Shown here: in pieces, positions 41,393 to 49,327 of the stretch
Layout of the letters: each line of letters starts with the position of its first letter
Position numbering within the stretch: position 1 is the stretch's first letter
Source of the DNA: JAICSD01 sp035637115
GTDB taxonomy: Bacteria; Acidobacteriota; Vicinamibacteria; Vicinamibacterales; 2-12-FULL-66-21
Length of the DNA: 54,467 nt
NCBI GenBank assembly: GCA_035637115.1
Contig: DASPXV010000076.1
Location: 1-54,467, forward strand
Reading direction: 5' to 3'
Translations under genes and position numbers: made by a program
The notes under the pieces: generated by a model
Databases searched by the model: none
Told to the model about the DNA's origin: nothing
The model's input: only the letters and a program-made list of their open reading frames with translations

Positions 41393-42660
41393 CGACCGCC
41401 GCCATTGCCGCGCCGCCAGCCGTCCGCGTGCTGCAGCCGGCCGAGATTCGGCAGATCGTGCACGACGCGCTCGCCACGATACCGCGAGGCTCGCGTGTGC
41501 TCGCCGTGATCCCGGACCGGACGCGGGACGACAACACTGATCTGCTGTTCCCGATGATCTCGCAGGAACTCGCCGCGCGCGGCGCGGCGCAGTTCGACGC
41601 GCTGGTGGCGCAGGGGACCCATCCGCCAATGTCCGACGCCGAGAAGCGCGCGAAGATCGGCGCCGCTCGCGCGGAACTGCCGCTGCTCGGGTCCGTGTTC
41701 GATCACCACTGGGACCGCCCCTCGGAACTGGTCACGCTCGGCACGTTGAGCGCGGACGAAGTGTCGACATTGACCGGTGGCCTGATGCACGAGGAAGTGC
41801 CGGTAACGCTGAACAAGCGCCTGGCGCCGGGAAACTACGATTTCATCCTGGTGGCGGGCGCGGTCGTGCCGCACGAAGTCGCGGGATTCGCGGGTGGCGC
41901 GAAGTACTTTTTTCCCGGCGTTGCGGGCCCGGAACTCACGCATCTCACGCACTGGCTTGGCGCGCTCGCGACCATCGAAAAGGTCATCGGCCGCGTGGAA
42001 ACGCCGACGCGGCACGTCATCGAGGCGGCCGCGGATCGTGTGACCACGCCGGTGATCGCCGTTACGTCGGTCTCGACACGTACTGACGAGGGGCTGCGGA
42101 CGCACGCGCTGTTTACCGGAGGGCTGCGCGAGACGATCCGCCAGGCCGCCGCCGTCAGCGCGCAGGTCCACATCCGATACACCGGCCGCCGCTACCGGCG
42201 CGTCGTCGCGATTCTCGACGTGCACTACGACGAGATGTGGGTCGGCGGGAAGGCCAGCTACAAGCTTGGCGGCATCATCGAGGACGGCGGTGAGCTCGTC
42301 GTCTACGCGCCCCACCTGAAAGCGATTTCGACGACGCACGGCGCGATGATCGAGAAGTACGGCTACGCGCCGCTCGAAGTGGTGCGCGAAATGGTGGAAG
42401 GCTCGGACGAATTGCGCGCGAACCTCTGTGTCGCGGCGCACCTCGCGCACGTGAGCTACGCGGGACGAATGGGCGCTGACGGGCAGGTCGAGCCGCGCTA
42501 CCGGATTACGCTCGCGTCCGCCATCCCCGAAGAGGTGTGCCGCCGCGTCAAGCTTGGATTTGCCGAGTGCGGCTCGATCGATCTCGACGCCGCGCGACAG
42601 GATCCTGACACGCTCGTCGTCGATAACGCCGGTCGCGATCTGTACCTGGTCGTGCGGTAG
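41389..42660 (+). CDS. LarA-family nickel-pincer racemase/epimerase homologue (DUF2088)
   Basis: A 423-residue LarA-superfamily protein. The N-terminal domain has IPDRTRDDNTD (D43, R44, R46) and VAQGTHPPMS; an HH pair is at 106-107. The motif HEVAGFAGGAKYFFPG places H162 and K172 ten residues apart and H188 sixteen further on. This matches exactly the spacing of H174, K184 and H200 in Lactiplantibacillus LarA, where K184 carries the nickel-pincer nucleotide. The family inverts the carbon next to a carboxylate in lactate, malate or gluconate. Being coupled to a hexuronate-type carrier and altronate-type dehydratase, it is probably a C2 epimerase for a sugar acid; this is inference. LarB, LarC and LarE cofactor genes are not in the window. 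Confidence 0.88.
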   Translation: MTTAAIAAPPAVRVLQPAEIRQIVHDALATIPRGSRVLAVIPDRTRDDNTDLLFPMISQELAARGAAQFDALVAQGTHPPMSDAEKRAKIGAARAELPLLGSVFDHHWDRPSELVTLGTLSADEVSTLTGGLMHEEVPVTLNKRLAPGNYDFILVAGAVVPHEVAGFAGGAKYFFPGVAGPELTHLTHWLGALATIEKVIGRVETPTRHVIEAAADRVTTPVIAVTSVSTRTDEGLRTHALFTGGLRETIRQAAAVSAQVHIRYTGRRYRRVVAILDVHYDEMWVGGKASYKLGGIIEDGGELVVYAPHLKAISTTHGAMIEKYGYAPLEVVREMVEGSDELRANLCVAAHLAHVSYAGRMGADGQVEPRYRITLASAIPEEVCRRVKLGFAECGSIDLDAARQDPDTLVVDNAGRDLYLVVR

Positions 42661-42663
42661 CGC

Positions 42664-43824
42664 GTGACCAGTCGTTCGGCGCTGATCGTTGGTGCGGGCA
42701 TCGGCGGCCTCGCCGCCGCGATCACCCTTCGCCGCGCCGGCTGGAACGTCCGCGTCCTCGAGCGCGCGGAAAACCCGCGCGAGCTGGGATTCGCGCTCGC
42801 CCTCGCCCCGAACGCCCTCAAAGCCCTGCGCGAAATCGACCTCGCCGACGCCGTCATGCGGGACGGCGCGGAAGTGCATACGTTCGAAGCGAGGCGTGTC
42901 GACGGTGCCGTGATGAAGCGCGTCACGTTTCGCGCGCGCGGGCGCGACATGCGCTCGGTGGTCACGTTGCGGCCCGCGCTCCATGGGGCGCTGCTCGAGG
43001 CGCTCGGCTCGCACGCGCTGTTGCTCGGCCACGATGCGTGCGACGTCACGACTGACTCGGAGCGGACTTCCGTAACGCTTGCCGACGGCCGTGTTCTCGA
43101 TGCGGACGTCGTCGTTGGCGCCGACGGCGTCGGTTCCGCGATCCGCCGGCGCCTGCATCCGCGTGAACCGCCGCCGCGTCCATCCGGCTACCACGCTCTT
43201 CGCGGCGTCACCCACGACGCGGCGCACCAGCTCGAACGCGTCAACGTGGCGGTGTATCTCGGCGACGGCATCGAAGCGGGATTCGCGCGGGCCAGTGCGA
43301 CCGCGGTGTACTGGTACATCTCGCTGGTCGACGAGTTCGCGCCGCCTGGGTCGCCGGCGGCGGAAGTGCTCGAGCGATGCACGCGCGGGATGGATCCACA
43401 CGCGGTAGCGATCGCGCGAGCCGCGCATCCGGATGACATGCGGCTCGAACCGCTGTTCAGAAGAGATCCGATCCCGAACTGGGGGAGAGGACGCGTCACG
43501 CTGCTGGGGGATGCGGCGCATCCCGTGCTGCCGCACACGGCACAGGGGGCAGCGCTGGCCCTCGAGGATGCGGTCGCGCTCGGTCTCGCGCTCGCCCGCG
43601 CCGGCGATCCGGAGGCGGCGCTGCGATCCTACGAGCGCGTCAGGACGCGTCGAACGAAACGGGTCATCAGGATCGGTCCGCGCATCGCCGCGCTGACGAC
43701 AACGAGAAGCAGCGTGAGGATTCGCGCGCGCAACGCCGCCATTCGCCTGCTGCCAGGCATCGTGCTCTCAGGGACGCTCCGGCTGCACGCCCGGGATCCG
43801 CACGCGAGCCTTCGAAATCCATAA
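42664..43824 (+). CDS. FAD-dependent monooxygenase, salicylate-hydroxylase-like
   Basis: A 386-residue class A flavoprotein monooxygenase. FAD-binding motifs: ALIVGAGIGGLAAAITLRRA (6-25), the DG motif DADVVVGADGVGSAIRRRL, and GD motif GRVTLLGDAAHPVLPHTAQG. RPALHGALLEAL fits the PHBH-fold arginine helix. It would hydroxylate an aromatic or similar compound with NAD(P)H and O2. It starts with GTG three bases after the LarA-family stop, so it is likely co-transcribed, yet no aromatic pathway gene is nearby and its link to uronate use is unclear. The C-terminus is basic (RTRRTKRVIRIGPRIAALTT), a little unusual. Its stop converges on the DoxX gene. Confidence 0.87.
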   Translation: MTSRSALIVGAGIGGLAAAITLRRAGWNVRVLERAENPRELGFALALAPNALKALREIDLADAVMRDGAEVHTFEARRVDGAVMKRVTFRARGRDMRSVVTLRPALHGALLEALGSHALLLGHDACDVTTDSERTSVTLADGRVLDADVVVGADGVGSAIRRRLHPREPPPRPSGYHALRGVTHDAAHQLERVNVAVYLGDGIEAGFARASATAVYWYISLVDEFAPPGSPAAEVLERCTRGMDPHAVAIARAAHPDDMRLEPLFRRDPIPNWGRGRVTLLGDAAHPVLPHTAQGAALALEDAVALGLALARAGDPEAALRSYERVRTRRTKRVIRIGPRIAALTTTRSSVRIRARNAAIRLLPGIVLSGTLRLHARDPHASLRNP

Positions 43825-43837
43825 GCCACTCGCGCCG

Positions 43838-44362
43838 TCAGGGCCGTTGTGCCTGGACCACCGGCACCGGCCGGCGCCGGATAAAGAGCTGATCGAGCCC
43901 GGCGACGGCGCCGGTCCTGAACGCCATCACCGTCAGCACGGCGACGAGTTCGATCAGATTCTTGTTAATGAAAAGGTAGGTCCCTTCGGCGCCAGTCTGC
44001 GGCATGCCACTCAGCGGCGGCTGCGAGAGGTAGAACATCGCGAGAAACGCGATCGCGCCAAGGCAGCCGAGCTGCGTCAGGAGTCCGAGCATCAGCGACA
44101 GTCCCACGAGCAGCAGACCGATCGGCACCATCAGATCAACCGCATGCATCGTCCCTGCGTGGCCGGCGAGGTTGTGAAAGACGGAGGCCAGCGGACCAGT
44201 GGCGCCCTTGAGATAACCCTCCGCGCTCCACGCCGCGATACGCTGGCCCGTGCGGCTCCAGCCGGGGAGCATCAACTTATAAAACCCTTCGTACGCGAAG
44301 TGCCATCCGATGACGGTGCGTAACGTCACGACGCAGAACTGCTGGAAACCTGTCAGTCGCAT
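43838..44362 (-). CDS. DoxX-family membrane protein
   Basis: A 174-residue membrane protein with four predicted helices: an N-terminal VVTLRTVIGWHFAYEGFYKL typical of DoxX, then MVPIGLLLVGLSLMLGLLTQ, LGAIAFLAMFYLSQPP, and NLIELVAVLTVMAFRTGAV. DoxX proteins are quinone-pool-associated membrane subunits or oxidoreductase partners of poorly known role. It is the last gene of the minus-strand galactoside unit, 12 bases after the TIM-barrel gene. A redox link with that neighbour is possible but not shown. Confidence 0.88.
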   Translation of the reverse strand: MRLTGFQQFCVVTLRTVIGWHFAYEGFYKLMLPGWSRTGQRIAAWSAEGYLKGATGPLASVFHNLAGHAGTMHAVDLMVPIGLLLVGLSLMLGLLTQLGCLGAIAFLAMFYLSQPPLSGMPQTGAEGTYLFINKNLIELVAVLTVMAFRTGAVAGLDQLFIRRRPVPVVQAQRP

Positions 44363-44374
44363 GTCATCTCCGGA

Positions 44375-45277
44375 TCACAGCGTCAGTCCGAGCTGGCTGA
44401 CGACGAACTGGCGATTTGCTTCGGCGCTCGCCTTTGGCGTTCCGCCGGGATCGACGACGCGATCGAGCTCGACGATCGCCCAGCCGTCGAACCCGATGTC
44501 CTTGAGAGCGGCAACGCATCCTTTCACGTCGACGCGCCCGCGCCCGAGCTCCACCCACTGATAACCAGGAGCGGCATCGATCGGACGGACGTCTTTCAAG
44601 TGGACGACCTTGATCGCTTTGCCATACTTCCTGATCGCGCTGACGGGATCGCCGCCGCCCTGCTGGTAATGCGCAGTGTCGAACAGCAACCCGACCGAGC
44701 TGGCCGCGGATTCCCTCATGATCGCTTCTATCGCCGCGGGCGGCTCTCCCGTGCTGTTCATGTGGTGGTGGTAGACGAGCGGCACACCGATCGCCCTCGT
44801 CTTTTCACCGAGTGTGTTCATCAAGTCGGCGAGGCGCTTGTAATCATCGGGCATGACCGCGCGGTTCCGCGGCTTTTCGTCGATGACCTGCAGGAACTGG
44901 CCGCCCGCATCGCGCACGAACGCCGCGTGCGACATGTGCAGCGTTAATTGCTGCTCTCGATCTTCAGGCTGATATTTGAGGTTGCCGGATGACAGGCCAG
45001 CGAAGGTCAATCGCCGCTGTTCGAGCAGCGACTTGAGCTCTGCGGGCTTCGAGCCCCATCTGTCAAAGGCGCTCGCGCGAAGCTGGATGCCCCTGTAGCC
45101 GACATCCGCCACTTCCTTGATCGCGAGCTCGTCCTCTCCGCCCCAGGTGATCGCGGCATAACCGACCTTGATGCGCGCTTCCGCCCCATACAACAACCCT
45201 GTAGCTTCCGCCTTCAGGCGGAAGAACGGTACAGCCGCCAGCGCCGCCAGGAATTCGCGCCGTCCGAGATCAGACAT
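44375..45277 (-). CDS. exported sugar phosphate isomerase/epimerase-like TIM barrel, repeat in leader
   Basis: A 300-residue xylose-isomerase-like TIM barrel (AP_endonuc_2 family, IolE/IolI-like). After a Tat-like start (MSDLGRREFLAALAAVPFF) comes an RLKAEAT peptide encoded by an inserted palindromic repeat, then the barrel: KVGYAAITWGGEDELAIKEV, GYRGIQLRAS, VPLVYHHHMNST, VGLLFDTAHYQQGG, KVVHLKDVRP and GWAIVELDR. Metal ligands are likely the His in YHHH, D in LLFDTAH, H in VVHLKD and E in IVELD. It would isomerise, epimerise or dehydrate a free sugar or keto-inositol in the periplasm. Its ATG overlaps the end of the MFS gene by eight bases. Confidence 0.88.
   Translation of the reverse strand: MSDLGRREFLAALAAVPFFRLKAEATGLLYGAEARIKVGYAAITWGGEDELAIKEVADVGYRGIQLRASAFDRWGSKPAELKSLLEQRRLTFAGLSSGNLKYQPEDREQQLTLHMSHAAFVRDAGGQFLQVIDEKPRNRAVMPDDYKRLADLMNTLGEKTRAIGVPLVYHHHMNSTGEPPAAIEAIMRESAASSVGLLFDTAHYQQGGGDPVSAIRKYGKAIKVVHLKDVRPIDAAPGYQWVELGRGRVDVKGCVAALKDIGFDGWAIVELDRVVDPGGTPKASAEANRQFVVSQLGLTL
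45205..45224. repeat. palindromic repeat inside the TIM-barrel gene leader
   Basis: CTTCCGCC, TTCA, GGCGGAAG is a perfect 8-base stem with a 4-base loop. Read on the minus strand it encodes FRLKAEA. It lies at the junction of the signal sequence and mature domain. Confidence 0.85.
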
Positions 45278-46493
45278 GTGTCGCCTCCGCCGCCGCGGAG
45301 CGCCGCGGCAGGCAACCGATCGCGATCGTGCCGGCGAGCGCGATGGCGATCAGGACGATGAACCCGGTTTGGTAGGTGCCGGTCCGATCGCGCAAATAGC
45401 CCACGAGCATCGGCGCCGTCGCTTCTGCGACGCCGTCCGCCGTCAGGATCACGCCGAGCAGGCGGCCGAGAACCTTCACGCCGAACAGCTCCGCGGCCAT
45501 GAGCGGGATGATCATGTACTCACCGCCGAGGCCCAGGCCGAACATGATCGCAAAGGCGTATAACGCGGCGGGCGACTTGCCAAGAATCAGCAGCACGATC
45601 GAGCCGGCGACGAGGACGTAAATGAGGAGCATCACGTGCTTTCTCGGGATGCGATCGGCCAGCCATCCCATGAGCAGCCGTCCGACGAGGCTGACCGCGA
45701 GAATGGTTGAAAGCAGGCTGGCGGAGGCGTCCTGCGAGTAGCCCTTGTCGAGACTGAGATACAGCTTGAGATTCTGGTTCGTGCCGCCCACCGCGCCGAT
45801 CGAGCACATGCTGCCAATCGCAAGCAGATAGAACGCCGGGTGGCGAAAGAATCCCGCGATGGCCGGCAGTGGCGCCCGCGTCGCCGATGGCAGCGCACCG
45901 CGCGGCGCGACGCCGGGCGTTCCCGGCTCGTCGCGCACGAAATACGCGAGCGGCAAAGCGATCACGATGATGATGATGCCGAGCGCCTGCAGCGCTCCTC
46001 GCCAGCCGCCGAATGCCTCCACGAGCCGCGGCGACAGCCGCAGGACGAGATAGCCGCCGATGCCGATGCCCAGATACGCGAACCCCATCGCCTTGCCGCG
46101 GGCCTTGTCGAACCAGCGCGAGAGCAGGACCTGGTTGGGAAGCGGACCGCCGCAGACGTAGCCGAGCGCGTTGAAAATGTAGAACAGGTAGAACATCCAC
46201 AGCGCGGTCATGTGCGCGAGCCCGATCAGCGCGCCGCCAGCCATGAGAATGCCGGCCATCATCAGCCGCCGGGGGCCGAAGCGATCGACGATCCATCCGG
46301 CCGCGAAGCCGAACAGCGGGCCGATGAGGAGCTTGCTGATCGCGTTGCCCGAAGTAACCTGCGTGCGCGTCCAGCCGAACTCGCGAACCATGAAGTCGTA
46401 GTAGAACGGCAGGCCATAGAGCGCGAGGCCGACAATCGAAAACAGTGCGACGAACGACGTCAGCGCGACCTGTGTCTGCCGTCCGTTACGCAT
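45270..46493 (-). CDS. MFS transporter in the galactoside operon
   Basis: A 407-residue major facilitator carrier with 12 predicted helices. It begins MRNGRQTQVALTSFVALFSI and has the loop motif GWIVDRFGPRRLMMAGILM between helices 2 and 3, LPNQVLLSRWFDKARGKAMG, and GWLADRIPRKHVMLLIYVLV in the second half. It resembles the oxalate/formate antiporter-like (OFA/MCT) MFS branch rather than classical galactose carriers. Its ATG overlaps the alpha-galactosidase stop by eight bases, and its stop overlaps the next start by eight. By position it probably imports galactose or an oligosaccharide product; the substrate is otherwise unknown. Confidence 0.88.
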   Translation of the reverse strand: MRNGRQTQVALTSFVALFSIVGLALYGLPFYYDFMVREFGWTRTQVTSGNAISKLLIGPLFGFAAGWIVDRFGPRRLMMAGILMAGGALIGLAHMTALWMFYLFYIFNALGYVCGGPLPNQVLLSRWFDKARGKAMGFAYLGIGIGGYLVLRLSPRLVEAFGGWRGALQALGIIIIVIALPLAYFVRDEPGTPGVAPRGALPSATRAPLPAIAGFFRHPAFYLLAIGSMCSIGAVGGTNQNLKLYLSLDKGYSQDASASLLSTILAVSLVGRLLMGWLADRIPRKHVMLLIYVLVAGSIVLLILGKSPAALYAFAIMFGLGLGGEYMIIPLMAAELFGVKVLGRLLGVILTADGVAEATAPMLVGYLRDRTGTYQTGFIVLIAIALAGTIAIGCLPRRSAAAEATHV

Positions 46494-48297
46494 CGACGCA
46501 CTCCAGCAAGCGCGCCGAGTGCGCCGGCATCGCTGCGATCGTGACGACGCGGTTTTCAACCCGCACGGGTTCGCCGGTCCAGAAATCGGCGACACGGCCG
46601 GCACGGGTCAGCCGCGCAGACAGCGTCGCCGGCGCGTCCGTCCAGTTGAAGACGCAGAGCATTCGCCTGCCCGGGAGCGTCATGGTCCCGACGCGTAGGT
46701 TCTCGTCTTCGAACACCGCGGGAATGCCAGTCGGCGGCAGCAGTTTCTTCAACATTGCGAGCCGAGCCTCCGGGATCGACGTGAGATCGTCGCCGGATAG
46801 GAGCATGCCGCCGGTTGCGTAGATCGCCGTGGCGTGGAATATGAACTCGTTCTCCGGCAGATCGCCCGTGAGCACGACGGCGTCAGGATCGTTCCACCAG
46901 AGACGTCCGTTCTGCCAGTTGCGCAGCAGATTCTGCTCCGCGGTCGTCTTGATCCGATCCCACGTGCGCTTGATGTCATTGGAACTGCGCGATCCATGGA
47001 TCAATCCGGCCGACGCCCAGATTGGATGATTGCAGCCGAGAATGAAGCTGTCCCCCGCGCCGTGCGCAATCGCCTGCATGCCGCGCCGGTACGCTTCGAT
47101 GCGCGTCGCCTGTGGATCGTTGAAGCGTCCGCCGTGGATGGCGCCCCAGAAGTTCGCATCCAGCTTGAAGTACGTCACGCCCCATTCCTGTCGCATCGTC
47201 CTGAACAGCCGCTCGAAGTGTGTCTGCACGTCGCGATGCGTGCCGTCGAGCACGTACCAGGGGCCGCGCCGCCATCCGCCGAACGTGACCTTGTCGGACC
47301 GCAGCGGCGATCCATCCGTGTCTTTCACGAACCAGTCGCGATGTTGCTCGAAGACGTGTGAGTGCTCTTCGGCGACGAACGGTGCCACCCAGATCGCCGG
47401 TTCGAATCCCCGCTGGCGGATCGCGTCGAGCACCTTGCGCACGTCGCCGCCGAACGCGGCGCCCGTTTCCAGCCAGTCGCCCATCGCAGGCTGGTATCCG
47501 TCGTCGATTTGCACGTAGCGAAGGCCCGGAACGCGCTTCGCGATGACGTCGAGGTTGTCGAGGATGTTCTGCGCTGTGACGCGCGGGCCGAAACAGTACC
47601 ACGAGCACCAGCCCGTCGGCGGTGCTGCGAAGTGCAGCCGCGGATGATTGGTCGCGAGCCGCGCGCCGATCGTCCCCAGGACCGCGTCGCGCGATTCTCC
47701 GGTTGTGGTGGTGAACTCCTCGAGGTCCCACGATTGTCCGGGGCCAAGCGAGAGTCCTTCCGTGTCGATGACGACTTGCAGCGACGCAGGTGGCTGCAAT
47801 CGGAAGAGCCCTGCGAATCTGCGTGTGGACGTGAAGCCCAGGCCCACGACCGGACGGTCCTGCGCCGAGAGCGTCATCGCGCCGAAGTAGGTCTGCGCGC
47901 CCGGCGGCGTCGGGATTTTGTAGTGCTTCGCGTCAGTGTATGAGCCGAGATCCTTCGGCGCGCCAAGCGTTCCACCGGACTGGCTCAACATCTGGAACGA
48001 TTCGCCATAAAGAGGTGTGGATGGCGGAAGGTCGAGGACCAGATCAAACAGCACGACTTCTTTGATCGCGACAGCGGCGGTGCCACGGTTCGTCACGCGT
48101 GACCGGCAGATGTCCCCCGTCCACTCGCGCGCGAGCGCCACGTTGAACGTGCCCTCGTCGCGTACAGCGACGACGCGGGCAGGCGCGTCGCGCAGCCTGT
48201 CGATGGAATAGGTGCGCTGCAGCCGCGGCAACGCACGGAGCAGTGGAGCGGCGAGGGCCGCACTGAGAACGTCACGTCGTGAGAGTTTGTCAGTCAC
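46486..48297 (-). CDS. GH36-type alpha-galactosidase, Tat-exported
   Basis: A 603-residue GH36/GH27-clan enzyme hydrolysing terminal alpha-galactose. The GTG start at 48297 gives the twin-arginine leader TDKLSRRDVLSAALAAPLLR. An N-terminal beta-sandwich (about 35-215) precedes the TIM barrel with TGWCSWYCFG, LRYVQIDDGYQPAMGDW and TYFKLDANFWGAIHGGR, where D380 is the expected nucleophile. The second Asp in GSRSSNDIKRTW is the likely acid/base. A C-terminal beta domain ends SARLLECVDA. An ATG at 48312 would only add five residues. The start overlaps the galT stop by eight bases (GTGACTGA). Released galactose would feed galK/galT. Confidence 0.9.
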   Translation of the reverse strand: MTDKLSRRDVLSAALAAPLLRALPRLQRTYSIDRLRDAPARVVAVRDEGTFNVALAREWTGDICRSRVTNRGTAAVAIKEVVLFDLVLDLPPSTPLYGESFQMLSQSGGTLGAPKDLGSYTDAKHYKIPTPPGAQTYFGAMTLSAQDRPVVGLGFTSTRRFAGLFRLQPPASLQVVIDTEGLSLGPGQSWDLEEFTTTTGESRDAVLGTIGARLATNHPRLHFAAPPTGWCSWYCFGPRVTAQNILDNLDVIAKRVPGLRYVQIDDGYQPAMGDWLETGAAFGGDVRKVLDAIRQRGFEPAIWVAPFVAEEHSHVFEQHRDWFVKDTDGSPLRSDKVTFGGWRRGPWYVLDGTHRDVQTHFERLFRTMRQEWGVTYFKLDANFWGAIHGGRFNDPQATRIEAYRRGMQAIAHGAGDSFILGCNHPIWASAGLIHGSRSSNDIKRTWDRIKTTAEQNLLRNWQNGRLWWNDPDAVVLTGDLPENEFIFHATAIYATGGMLLSGDDLTSIPEARLAMLKKLLPPTGIPAVFEDENLRVGTMTLPGRRMLCVFNWTDAPATLSARLTRAGRVADFWTGEPVRVENRVVTIAAMPAHSARLLECVDA

Positions 48298-49327
48298 GGT
48301 AATGCGTCTCACTCATCGAACGGAGCCGCGCCGCGGCGTCCTCCGGTGTCAGGTCGCGTTGCGGGGACCCGAGCATTTCGAACCCGACCATGAACTTGCG
48401 CACCGTCGCGGACCGCAGCAGCGGCGGATAGAAATGCGCATGCAGGTGGCACTCGTCGTGAACGGCTCCGTCGGTCGGTGCCTCGTGAAATCCCATCGAA
48501 TATGGAAACGCGGTCTCGAAGACGTTGTCGTAGCGCGTCGTGATGCGCTTGAGGATATCCGAAAGCGCGTCCCGCTCCGCATCCTGCAGCGCCGCCAATC
48601 CCGGCAGATGCCGGCGGGATAGTACGAGGAGTTCGAACGGCCACACGGCCCAGAACGGCACGAGGGCGACGAACGCGTCGTTATCGCAGACGAGGCGTTC
48701 CCGGCGCGCGACCTCGAGGCGCGTGTAGTCGCACAGCAGGCAGGAGCCGTGGCTCGAACGGTACTCGCGCAGCCGGTCGAGCTCCCGGGCGGGTTCGTTG
48801 GGCACGGTCGCCGTCGCCCAGATCTGGCCGTGCGGGTGCGGGTTGCTCGCGCCCATCGCCGCGCCGCGGTTCTCGAATACCTGGACGTAGCGAATTTCCG
48901 GGTCCGCACCAAGACTCCTGGTCTCATCGATCCATGTCTCGATGACGCGGCGCAGCGCCGCGCGATCCATGCGCGACAGCGTTAAATCGTGCCGCGGCGA
49001 GAAACAGACGACGCGGCAGCGCCCCGGTTCCGCGCGTGCGAGCAGCAGATCGGAGTCGGTGAATTCGTCCGGCATCGTTGCCGGCAGCAGCGCGGGGTAG
49101 TCGTTGTCGAAAACGAATGTCGATGCGTACGGAGGATTTTCCGCGCCGCCCGCGCGTCCGACCCCGGGACAGAGGTAGCACGACGGATCGAACTGCGGAA
49201 TGTCGTCCGGCTGGTGTGGCTCCACCTGTCCCTGCCACGGACGTGCGTTCCGGTGCGGCGACACGAGCACCCATTCGCCGCGCAGCGGGTTGAAGCGGAC
49301 GTGAGGACGCGAGGCCAGGTCCATCAT
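48290..49327 (-). CDS. galT: galactose-1-phosphate uridylyltransferase
   Basis: A 345-residue GalT, transferring UMP between UDP-glucose and galactose 1-phosphate in the Leloir pathway. The opening RFNPLRGEWVLVSPHRNARP is diagnostic. The zinc site includes CYLCPG and the active-site HPHGQIWA holds the nucleophile histidine in the His-Pro-His motif. FDNDYPAL and the C-terminal HLHAHFYPPLLRS complete the family pattern. The ATG at 49327 overlaps the galK stop (ATGA); a second ATG follows immediately at 49324. galE is not in the window. Confidence 0.96.
   Translation of the reverse strand: MMDLASRPHVRFNPLRGEWVLVSPHRNARPWQGQVEPHQPDDIPQFDPSCYLCPGVGRAGGAENPPYASTFVFDNDYPALLPATMPDEFTDSDLLLARAEPGRCRVVCFSPRHDLTLSRMDRAALRRVIETWIDETRSLGADPEIRYVQVFENRGAAMGASNPHPHGQIWATATVPNEPARELDRLREYRSSHGSCLLCDYTRLEVARRERLVCDNDAFVALVPFWAVWPFELLVLSRRHLPGLAALQDAERDALSDILKRITTRYDNVFETAFPYSMGFHEAPTDGAVHDECHLHAHFYPPLLRSATVRKFMVGFEMLGSPQRDLTPEDAAARLRSMSETHYRD

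Noticed and set aside
39698..41629. 643-codon minus-strand open frame across three genes
   Set aside because: It crosses the dehydratase, carrier and LarA-family genes in antisense and shows no protein family features.
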